Virus record (IMG/VR): IMGVR_UViG_3300010354_000620
Span: 1-24,575 of that record
DNA length: 24,575 bases
Origin: a virus
Reading direction: 5' to 3' (one strand)
Shown piece after piece: positions 1-12,000 of the stretch (its first letter is position 1; every line of letters begins with the position of its first letter). A program made the position numbers and the translations under genes. The notes beneath the pieces are model-generated. The model saw only the letters and a list, made by a program, of their open reading frames with translations, did not search any database and was not told the DNA's origin.

Positions 1-3000
1 CCAAGACTTGGGGAAGGCTCTGGTAATTTACTAGCGTCACTAACTAGTATTTCATCATCAGTCAAAAACAAATTACTAGCTAAAGTTGTTGTTGCATTTT
101 CACTTATTCTTGTGAAAATTAAATTTTGATTCATTGGTTTGAATACCCTGAAGCCGTAAGTTTCTGTGTTGCCAACGGTGTTGCTAAATGTTCTAATTTC
201 TAAAGCATCATATAATGTACCAGGCATTAATTCTTCAGGAGCATGACTAGAATACATATCAATATATGCACCACCAACAATGTTAATATCTTCGGGTCTA
301 GTTCCTAATTCAGTATCAAGATATGTTGAGTAAATGTTTGAATCAATAACATATTGTTGATCTAAATAAATTATTGTTAAATCAACGTTACCCCCTACCT
401 GTACATCTGTTACGTTAGCCGATTGCACTATGCCGTTGATACTAATAAGATTAGCAGATTCAGTAAATCCAGGCACTGTATAAATTACATCAACAGTATT
501 AGAATTAGTTACTGATTGTAGCACATAGGCATTTGCCAGTGAATTTGCCTGTGTTATATATGATCCTACTGTAGCGGTTATACTGTTATCTAGATACAGT
601 TTATAGGTGCTTTCAACTGGTTGCCCGGTTAAACTCATTGAATCACGATCGACACTTAGTATTGTAAAGAATCCATTATTTTGAAATTCAAATGGAACAT
701 TTGCTTCAATTCTAATGGTTTTATCTGCTTCAAATCCGCGTTTAATAAAATCAATGGCTGCTATATTACCACTGTTTATTGTTAATCCTTCATAGCTAAA
801 TGAAAAAATGTTGCTTGTTAATGTAAATGCATTGGCTCTATAATTTGGACCTTGTATTTTTGTTCCCGGATAAGATAAACCATCTAATAGTAATTCAAAG
901 TTCTTTCCAGGCATACCTACGGTAGGATTATAGTATGTTGTTATTCTATCAATTGCATTTAACAGAACGTTTCCGCTATCAATTTTTACAAATCTTGTAA
1001 AATCAAAAATTGACTCTGTAGAGACATTTGCGTTTATAGCCAAGAACGCCTCATTGTTATAAACAATAATATTTCCAGAGCTTATATAGATATTACCGGT
1101 GTCATTAACAATATTACCAGTTGTGACAATTGTATTGGCATATGCTGTATTAGGAATCCATGAAACTAAATTACTAGTATATGCCAATCTGTCAAATTTA
1201 ATGTTGGCATCTATACTTCTGACTAAGTTATAGCTTAAATCTGGATTTGAGGAATAGTACTCGTTTTTTATTAACGGATATGCCGTAGCTCCTACTCCGT
1301 CGCCATTTATAAAAATATTTGGAGTTGATGTATAACCAAATCCTGGGTTAATTACAGTAACAGACTGAACTTTACCATTTCCAAATAAGTTAGTTATTGC
1401 TGTGGCGCCAGATCCACCGCCTCCGGTGATTTCTACATTTGGCGGTAATGAATAACCTAATCCAATATTACTAATAATAAAATCAGTTATTTTGTATTTG
1501 TAATTACTTGCATAATCAGAATACAAATTAGAACTAAACAATAAACTGTCTGACACTAAATTAATATTAGGACTTCTAAAAGTACCATATCTACTATCAT
1601 AGGCACTAGGTAAATCAAAATCTGTCCAGTTTCCAATGGTTGTATCTTGTCTATAGTAGATTGGTACGTATTCTCTTACTTGTGTTCTGTAGGGTTTTAC
1701 TTCCCGAATATAATCATTGTAAAAACTTTGGTTATCTCTTATATAATTTGGAAATTGCTCTAATGTTCTTAAACGGTGAAATACATCAATGAAACTCGAC
1801 TTAAAAATCCAGTCTGGAGCTTTTTGTTCTACAAAAATATAATTTAAAATATTTAAAAATAATTTGTTAAACTCGAAGCTTAGATTGTTAATAAGAATTT
1901 GCTGATAGGTGCTATCATATATATTTTGAAATTCAAATGTTGGTTGGGGATCATAAGCCACAGAATCATACACAGCAGTGTCATAACCTGTACCACTAGA
2001 AACATCATAGATTTTTGCACTTAATTCAAGTGTCCCAGCTTCTGCTCCAATTAAATTTAATGAACCGTCAGCATTTACTTCATATAGTAACCATTTATTA
2101 TTACCATCATCTAATATCTTTATGTATTCACCTTCAACAGGTGTAATCGCCTGTATATCTGAGTAAATTTCTAGTGTATAATCTATATCTTTACCGTTTT
2201 GAAATGTACTATCGTACCAAACTTTTGAATCCCAAAATAAATCAGTTTTATAACTCTGTACCTTGAATAATTCAAATGAATCGCTTGCTGAGTTATAACT
2301 GTAAATTACCCATTTTCCTTCATATGTTGAATCACTTGGAATCAGTATTTTGTATCCATTGGGAAAAGACGAAGTGTCTATGTAAGATAAATTCAAAACA
2401 CTATCAGTTTGGGCGTCAAATCCGCTCGCAGGTAAAGGATCATTCAAATATAATTTTGAAGGTGTTGTAACTAATAGAATTGGGTATCTGGCACATATTT
2501 CATTGAATAAATTTACAAAATTTTCTAATGCAGCAAGTCTGTTATTGACCATTGTTTGTCTTGGATAATTGAGAATACCAAGTTTGTCTTGTACCTTTAA
2601 GTTTGGATCAGGTACAATTTGTCCATTAGGGTCAATGCCAGCTAGACTATCTCGCAACTTTAGTATAGCTCGTGCCGGAATAGATTCTGCACCTGCATTT
2701 TGTTGAACTAGTTGCCATTCATTATGTATGATAGATGTATTACGATCAACCGGAGTGTCTAAATGCACAGCGATTTGTTCGCCTACTAATTTATTTGTAA
2801 TGTTGTATAATGCCACTGCATTATTTGAAAGTAATCCAAGATAAGGTATTCCTTGGTCTTTAGGATTTAAAATGTAGGATTCAAGAGCCTTTACACTTAA
2901 ACGACGTTTTGTTTTTACAGGATCTACTCCAGTTTTATCTTTGACCCAATAGTAATATTTTTGAGAAATAATACCAGTTACTGGATCAACAAGTGTTACA

Positions 3001-6000
3001 GATGAGTATGCACTATTATCTTGGTATTTAGGCACTCCGTCACCTACACCGTCGACATACTGACTTGGGAGAAAATCGCTTTCTACCCACTCATATATAG
3101 AAACGATACTGCCAGGAAATAAATCACCCCAATTTTTTACTCTGTATTGCAAACTAGATTGTTCATAATCAATAAATCTCAAAGTAGATAAATCTAACCA
3201 GGCTTTCCCAACTTGTCTGTCAGACCAGTAAAAAGTTTTATTATTAATTGTATCTATTCTAGTGGCCTGATTATAACTTGCTGGATCATACTCTTCTTTA
3301 AAATCTAGCTCTTGATCAACTACCCCTAATAATTTTCCTTTAATAGGATCTAAATAATCAAAAAAATCAATGATGCTCTGACTTACAGTATTGTAGATGT
3401 ATGAAGTTTTTACTGCGCCAATATCAACTCTTGGCTCTTTATACCTTATTAAATTCCACCCAGACTCTAAATTTTCGTTATAGTAATAAAATAAACTTCC
3501 GCCTTCTTCTACAACACCGGCATCATTTGATACTCCAACTATTAAATTTTTTGCTTTAATATCAATCGAAGCACCAAAATTAAATCCAGTAAGAACAGCC
3601 GCTGACAATTTTTGAGTATAGGCATATAAGTTAGGGTTATCTGCACTCTGAAATGGATTATTCATTATATTATAGATATAAACTGCGCCACTATCTTGTA
3701 TTAATGAAATAAAGTTTGTACTGTTGCTATCAAAGATAGTTTCACTAGGTAAAAAACTATCAAATCGCATTTTTGTTTCAATATCGGCACCATCGCTTGA
3801 AATTACAAGAGTTTCATTAGTCTGATCTACTGCTAGAGCCGTTCCAAAAGTTTCTCCTACTGTTTCTGGATGAAACAGAGATTGAGCGTAGATATTAATT
3901 TCAATTCCAAGATCATGCAAAGGTGTTCCTGTATTGCCAGAAACAACGTTTAGTTTGTCAGCGGCAACTACAACATCACTTACAATTTTAATCTTGTTTT
4001 CTTCTTCAAAAGCTGTTACGCCTGGTATTTCAGCTGCATTGATATTTAAAACTACTGATTCTAAAGTGCCGCCGGAAAAACTTACTTGTCTATTGTTTAT
4101 AAAGATAATTTCTCCTGGAAATACTGCACCTACCACTTTTCCACTTCCTAAACCGGTCGATGTAGCTTTAAAAATTGTTCCTACTACTGGTTGCAATAAT
4201 ATAGTTCCTGAGCTTGTGCTTTGAGTTTGCGAAATGGAATAAGTACCCGTTCTTCCTCTAGTGTAAAAATTGACTGTTGAAGATATAATAGATCCTAACA
4301 AACTAGTACTGATAAAGACTTTTAATGTTGCCGGAACTATATTAACGACATATGAATTTACAGGAATACTTGTTCCAGAAATAAATTGTCCAACTACAAT
4401 TCCAGTTACAGAAGCTACAGTAAAGTTGTTGTCCCCAAAACTTCCAGTAGCGGTTGTTGTTGCTGCTGGAGAATTAGTTGCTGTTAGCTGTTCTAAAATC
4501 TGTGTAAAAGGAATAATAGTAGGCGATTTAATATAAGTGTCTAAAGTAACCGAACCAGTGGTTACAGCGGTTATTGTTAAAACTGTTCCAGCAATTGATC
4601 CTGTAACTTCTGCACTAGGCGACGCTCCTATTTCAATGAAATCTGTATTTCCTATTTCACTAATTTGATAGGACAAACCCACTGACACGTTTGTTACTCC
4701 TTGTAGTGTATTGAATACCCTGGTTCCTGCGATTTCTCCATATACTCTACCAACATTTAGAAATCTAGTTACTAAACCAAAGCTATAACTGGCGGTAAAA
4801 TAATCAGGACTAGACACGTAAATGTTACAACCACTGTTACACATTGCTAATTGAGATCCAAAACGACTTCCTACAATCCCTGTTTCTGTTTGAAATAATG
4901 TTTGATCAAAAATAAATTGATTTGTTTCAATCTTAACAATGTTTCCTTGTTCTAAATTTGGAATTCCAAAGCCACCGTACTGAATAGTTTGGGCATCAAC
5001 CAAAAAGTAACTAGGAACATATCCAAAAGGATTATATTGTAAAGCCACTGAATCATAAATTAAAGAATTATTTAAATAAACCCTATAGACAGAATTTAAT
5101 GGATCGGGCGTAGCAAATGTATTTGTTAAACCATCTGTAGTAAATTCAATTGTTGTTCTATGATAGACATGGACGGCCCCTGAATTACTTAAATCATTTA
5201 CAGTTGTATTTTCGGCACCAACTGCAATTGTAGATCCGTCTGAATTACAAACCACCGATGATCCGAATCCGGAACCTGCTGCAGACTCGCTATTTAGAGG
5301 CAAGGTATCTAAAAATTCATAATGATTTTCTCTTTGTATGAAAATTATTTCAAGATTATTAATGGGTGCAGTTGTAAAAACAACATTTTTTCCGTTGCCG
5401 ACGGTAGTAATTGTAACAGTTATATCATTGCTGGGACTTGTGCCGCCTAAATTTGTTCCTAAAATAGTTAGTGTGTTAGTACTAAGGTAAGAGGTGCCGG
5501 CATTACTTAAAGTTAGAAAAATTCCGTATGCCTTACCAGTGGTATAACTTCCTCCAGACGGAATTGCTGCGGTTAATCCGGGAACCACACCAGTGGCAGT
5601 AAAGCTTACTCCAATAGTATTTGAAGCGGCTCCTATTAATGTAAAGTCTGTGTCGCCAACTTCAGCAATAACATAAGTTTTACCTATTTCAAATAGTTCT
5701 GCTTCGCCGGGGCCAGTTAATCGGTAGGTTACATTAAATCTTGCATTAGTTCCTGTTCCGCCAGTGGTGCTTACATTATTGTAAGATTTTATATCTGATT
5801 GAGGAAGTCCTGTGAAAGTAAAAGTATTAACACCACTGGTGTAACTACTTAGGCTATAATCAATATGAGGAAAATATTCGCTATTATCAATGATTTTTAC
5901 TACTAATACACTATTTTCATTTGTTACTGATTTATATAATGTAAATGAAGTTGTAGTACCATCACCATTTACTGTCTGACCTTCGGTCGTTCTTGGGTAG

Positions 6001-9000
6001 TTTAAAGTGTAGCAAAATACTTTGTTTGCGCCTGGGGCACCAATATATAGAAACTTAGCATCGTCCGACAGTGCCAACGACGAACCAAATTTGTCATTTA
6101 AGTTAGGAACACTATTTGTAATAACTTGTAATAATATCTGATTTTCATATACAAATACCGCTCCGGTAGAATTTAAAGATTCTGGTGCGCCTACAATTAA
6201 AAAACTTGAACTTTCAACGGTAGCTGTTGCTATTTTCTTACCAAAAGCCTGTACGTTAGAATTACTCGATGTTACAAAACCATATGCATCGAACCCATTA
6301 GTAATAATATTTTTTGTAAAAGCACTTACCTTGCCTGTTCCACTATAAGGAGCTCCTCCATATAAATAAAGTGCATTGCTGTCTGTGGCTACAGACTTAC
6401 CAAAGTTGTCGTTGCCTGTATATTGACTCTGTCCTAACAGTAATTTTGATTGATATTGCCAAGGATTACTTCTATTATAAACTGCCCAATTTCCTTCGTT
6501 ATCAAGATTTTCAACCCAAATTTTATCGTTTTCTAACCATCCGTTGTACGGTGATAAATTAACAACATCAATTGGAGTTTCTAATTTACTGCTTTGTAAT
6601 TTTAGTAAAATCCCTTGACTTACAATTTCTTCGGCGTCTAACAATACTTGAAGGTTATTAACAATTAAAATTAAAATCCTATTACTATCAACTATACCAT
6701 ATACTCGATAAATTCCATTAAAACGTGTATCGAAGTTTTTAAGTATTATTGTATCACCCTCGACTAATCCATGTTCTGCACTTATTGACAATTCTGCTAT
6801 TTCGCCTAAATTAGATTTTAATAGATAAGCATATCCTTGTAATCCAGTTGCTCTATATACATTCCATTGATTATCATAGTCTTTTGCTACCCAAATAGTG
6901 TACCCATTACCGATTTCGTCTAATATATTTTGAAAACTTGCAAAATCAGTGATATCATAAATTGCTGCATTTACGTCATCTCGATTAACAAAACCTGCAG
7001 AAGGTAAAGGTCTTAACTCTGCCGGTTCTTCTCTAGTTTCATTTCTAAGAAAGTTAGGTGTAAAAGTGCCATTTTGTTTATAAACATCTGCAAATTTAAA
7101 GGTTGTAATGTCAGTTTCATTATTTTCAGAATCATCAACTACACGGAATACTGTTGGATTATTTTTAAAACTATTGTCTGATAGTATAAATTCAATAAAT
7201 CTATTAGAAGATAATGCTCCATATTCGCCAACTCGAATAGCCCAATTTTCATAAAAATCTAACTCGGTGTTTAAATTATTAAATTGCGCCCCTTTAAGAG
7301 CGTTTATTGCATTCTGAGTTCCGCTTTGTTTTAATAAACCCTGATAAAATTTAGACTGTGTTGTAACGTCTATACCTAAATTTGAAAAATATTCCCTGGG
7401 CCTGAAACCAATCAAGCCATTACTGAATAATTGCACCTTTTCATCTAACGGCTGATCATTAATGTCATAAAATTTCAATGAACTGCTTGCATTAGTGGCA
7501 AAATTGTTAATTATACCCGATCTTAATTCACTTTCACTTATTTGTTGCCATTTTGATGTTTGAAATTGGTCAGAGGCAGTAATATTTTCTAGAGCAGTAA
7601 AAAATCTAAATTTCAGTGATACAATAGATCCTTTGAGATAATCTTGACCCGGCCGCCATTCATCAACGTTTTTATCACTGTAAATGTACCCCGGTAACTC
7701 AAGACTTCCGTTCCATTGATTAGTCTTGGCCCCCACTAATCTTAACCTATATTGTCTATTACCTGTTTCGGGAACATAGATAATATCATTGAATACCGTT
7801 GTATTATCTAATAACAAAAGATGTTCATATTGTACAAAATTAAATTCAGCTAATCCTATAACTTGTTCTTTTAAAGATTTTAAAGTAAAAACATTATCTT
7901 CTCGATAGACACTAAAATTGTTTTTCTTAATAGGTTGATAATTAATATCTAAAACTCTACTGTCTCCGGAAATGTTAGTAATTTCATCTACAACTTCATT
8001 TTGACTTTTTACAGTAATAGAATCTGATATTGGACTTAATACTATTACACTTCCCGGTTTCCAACCTTGTACAGACCAGTGTAGGAATTCTTTGGCACTT
8101 AATACCCAATCTTTGATCGAATTAAGCTGATTGTCTCTATTATCAAATATAAATCCTAAAGTTTCTAAATATCTTTGATAGCTGACTAGAAAATCTATAA
8201 TATGTTGAGTGGAATTAAATTCTGTTCCATAAGGCACAGATATTACCTGATTTGTTGCATCTCTATAAATTGTTCCGCGCTGCCCTGAAATTTCTATTGT
8301 ATAAGCATTGCTGTTTATTTGACTAGGTATTATAGTAAAAAATGGATTGTTAGTGTTGAATCCACTTACTGTATATCCTGCAGCCGAACGTTCGATTATT
8401 ACAGCTGAATAAATTAATTTATTTGTAGGCGACCCTTTGTATAGTTCAATAGAATAATTTTCTTCAGGAACTATTACACTATCATTGATACTACTAGGAC
8501 TTAACTGTTCAGCTAAAAGTTCTATAAATTTTTTGTCCGAAAATCCCGCCATCCTGTAAGATAACTGAACCGATATAGAACTTAAATTTTCTTTTATTAA
8601 ACCACTGGCATCTTCAACCCCGGTATTTTTTACATAATCTCGTATCCAATTTATGTAGCCAGCCGAACGAACTATTTCACCAGAATCATTTACAAAACCA
8701 TTAACATTTATGAAGTTTGGCTGTAAATGCAAGTTAAATTCTTTGTTTATAAATTGACCAGTAATTGTGCTTCTGAAATAATTTTGTAGATCAACAAGTA
8801 AAGAAAAATATTTTGCAGGTTTTCCTAATGCCATTGCAAGTTGTACAGCGAACGGGAAATCACTGCTCCTACGCCAGGCTAGTTCTGTAGGTCCTATATC
8901 TCCAACAGCATAACTTAGATTGCCCATATCACTAGTAAAATCAGTTACTAGAAATTTTGGATTGCGCAGATTACCATTATCATCTACAGGTATAATGTCA

Positions 9001-12000
9001 GTTAAACCTCTACGACTTAGTTTTCCGTCTGGGCCTATAAGTCTTGCCCGACTATATCTAAAGTCAATACCTGCTCTAGGACCTGCATGAATGTAACCTA
9101 TTTCTAAATCGTTCCAAAGAGTAAAGTTGCCTCCGGTGTATGGAGCTGGACCATATCGAGATTCCCAATAATCTGGTTTTTCACTAAATCCTAACATCTC
9201 CCAAGGGTGTGTATGTGGTCTATCAGTGTCGTAAAAATATCTATAGATACTTCTCCATGTACCAGGTAAATTTTCTCCATTTACGACATCACGTAATTTT
9301 TTATAATTCCATGTAAAAGCATCCGATGAATTAAATACGTTATTTGTAGTAAAATCAACTCTATTAGTTCCGACCCACTTTAAAAAACTTTTTGTTAATA
9401 GTTGATTATATTCTTTTAGACTATAATCAGTAATTCTCCATTTACCCGGAATATAATCATTTAGATTAAAGTTAATAGGATCATAATGAATTTTACAATT
9501 ATTATAAATTCTTCTTTCTAATTCAATTAATAAATCATCTCTATAATCATTAAACGCCGGAGTAATACTTCCATCATGTCCTTGAATCACTTGTATAGGT
9601 GTTCTATAAGTATCATCTAAATATTTTACCGGGGCATATTTTGGATACAATCCTAACTTTGTAGGAGTTTCTGGTACATAACTACCGTCAGTGTTGTTGT
9701 ATTCCACAATAGTAAGAATATCATTGTACAAAAGATTGTAACTATTTTGAATTACTACTGCTGGCCTAGTCTGATCAAAATAATAATCTTGTCCTTTAAC
9801 AAGTAAAAAAGTAGTAGTTTGCCCTTCAAGTTGGCGTGTCACATAAACATATACAGCTTTATTACTTGCAACGGTATCATTAAAAATATTTGTTATTTCG
9901 TATGCACGAATATCAGTATCAAATACAACATAGTTAGGTAAAACTACCTTATCGGCCTCTCCGTGAGGTACCATGTCACTATAATGATAAGGAAAACTAT
10001 CATTTTTTACATTGTTGATTACCGACATAATAGTATCAACACTTCCTGCTACGTTTGATCTATCCAAGTCTAAACTACTAGCTAATTCTAAAAATTTAAT
10101 TTTAAATTGTGTATATTCTTTAGATGCTAATTGTAATGCATTAGCAAAATTCATAACCGGGTGATTTAAAAATAAACCAGCATATATCATTGGCGCACTA
10201 TGCTGTAAAATACTGCCTCCAAAATTACTGTAAGACAAATCTCTCAAATTACTTTTACCTGGCACAGCACCTACAACGTTCTTAGTATTAGAACTAGTCT
10301 CAATGAGATGATTTCTTATCTGCCCTAGTGTCAAGTTTTGTAAATTAATATTCAAACTATTAATATCAAAATTTACGGGAATTTGATAAAATCCTAATTT
10401 TGACACTGAAGTTGAACTGTAAATGCTGATAAAAACAGTATCTCCTACAGTGAGTTCTGTAGGGTCAATTATGATAGCAAGTTTATCAACAACATCGGCA
10501 TACTTATGCTTATCACTGCTTAATAACCTTTTATTAATTACAATTTTAGTATTAGGAACATCTACATCTCGATCAGGACGAATATCAACAAAAAATAAAT
10601 TAGTGCTGCCATCATAATTAAATGTGAATACTTGATATTGCTTACTAAAGTAAGAATTGATTGCCCAAATATTTGTGCGAATGCTTGATGTTAGATTTAC
10701 ATTTTGTTGTAAAAGTCCTAAACTGATTGGAATACTGTTTGTTACTCCGGATGAAAGTATGTAATTGAATTCGTCAAGTTCAATGTTATTTTCAAATTGA
10801 ATATCGCCTTGTGTAAATAGATTTTTATAACTTAGTGGAAAGCCTAGTACAGCATCAACACTACCCGATCCTTCTTTGTATGAAAATATTTTAGTGCCTG
10901 TAAAATTTGATCCAGGATAAACAGACTGATCCCCAAAACTTATTCCTTCGTCATTAATGATATCAAATTTTGGAGCCTGATTTATTAATGTTTTCTGCTG
11001 TGACAAAACCCAACTATTACCGTTAAAGTGCCATTGCTTAGTACCGTTGGTTCCTTTTTTAACAATTAACGTGTTATTTGTTGAAACACTAGCATCCGCA
11101 GCTTCTTCTATGTAAGCTCTATAAACAAAAGGTAATGGAGTATCTTTTGTTACTTCTATACTGAAGTTGTAAATTTTGTTTCTTACCTGCAAATTTTCAT
11201 CTTCGCTGAAAATTACCCTATCGCCGTCGGTTAATGTTACTGATCTATCACCTACAGTAATAGTTAATTGTGTAGTTGAAGTGCATAAAACACCCTGTAC
11301 CTGGCTAAATGCATTGGTAATGATATCATCAAGTATATCAACCGGAGCTTTTGCTACGGCTCCAAAATTAAATAATTGAAAATTTGGTTTGAATTCAATT
11401 ATAGGTCTTTGGGCTCTTAAATTTTGATCAACAATTAAATCAACATTATTATATTGTGCTGTCTTTTCAATTACTTCGACATGAAACCATCTATTACTTC
11501 TAGACCAAGCATTTAAATCTTGACTGCTTTTATTAATGGTCAAATAATCTTGATTTGATAAATCATTATTTAATTCAGGACTTACTAAGTCGGAAGCTAA
11601 AACTAATTTTATAGATTCGCCAACACCTTCAACATAAAAAGTTTTATTTGCATATGGTTCAGTGACTGTAGAATCAAAAGTTATTTTTAAACCGTTTGTG
11701 AATATAATCCCATTGGGACTTCTATAACTTTTTTGTCCTATAATTTTAAGTGCAGGGTCAATTGAATCATTAGCAACATTAAAAATTTGAATTGCTCCGA
11801 CTGCACTATCGCTGACATCACTTTGATAATATAATATATCAAGCTGCGAGCTGATATCTGGTACTTGATTTAATATGCCTCGCCTACTATAAAATTCTTT
11901 ACCTACATTATTAACACCAGATGTTACTCTAACCTTAGATTCATCATTGACTCCAATTATAGGCTGTAAAACTATCCTATCTATACCAAAAGCGTCCGGT

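Larger units (their letters stand above)
3470..6410 (-). repeat. Seven FG-GAP-type repeats: predicted beta-propeller inside the giant protein
   Basis: Seven segments follow the integrin-type pattern: FG, small residues, a hydrophobic strand, GAP or a variant, then a G-A-V-x-V-Y strand. The Phe of each FG falls at about residues 2223, 2276, 2328, 2602, 2737, 3075 and 3165 (plus-strand bases 6404, 6245, 6089, 5267, 4862, 3848 and 3578). Clear examples are FLIVGAPESLNSTGAVFVYE in blade 2 and FLYIGAPGANKVFCYT in blade 3. Blades 5-7 are more divergent, with SSP, SSDGA or GVS in place of GAP. Blades 1-3 are 52-53 residues apart. Later spacings of 274, 135, 338 and 90 residues mean long insertions between blades. 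No strict DxDxDG calcium loop was seen. The propeller fold is inferred from the repeat pattern and count. Confidence 0.8.

Noticed and set aside
3934-4536. Plus-strand open frames at 3934-4224 and 4270-4536, the largest opposite this part of the giant gene
   Set aside because: They lie wholly antisense to the giant gene, have no ribosome site and encode low-complexity Thr/Val/Pro-rich shadow sequence. The minus-strand frame has recognisable protein motifs.
6361-6368. An exact TATAAATA (T4 late consensus) on the plus strand
   Set aside because: It lies deep inside the minus-strand giant gene with no plus-strand gene downstream, so it is most likely chance in A+T-rich DNA.
5157-6410. DxDxDG-type calcium loops expected in many FG-GAP propellers
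   Set aside because: Only loose segments such as NSDGST and SDDAK are present; they do not meet the calcium-loop pattern, so calcium binding is not claimed.
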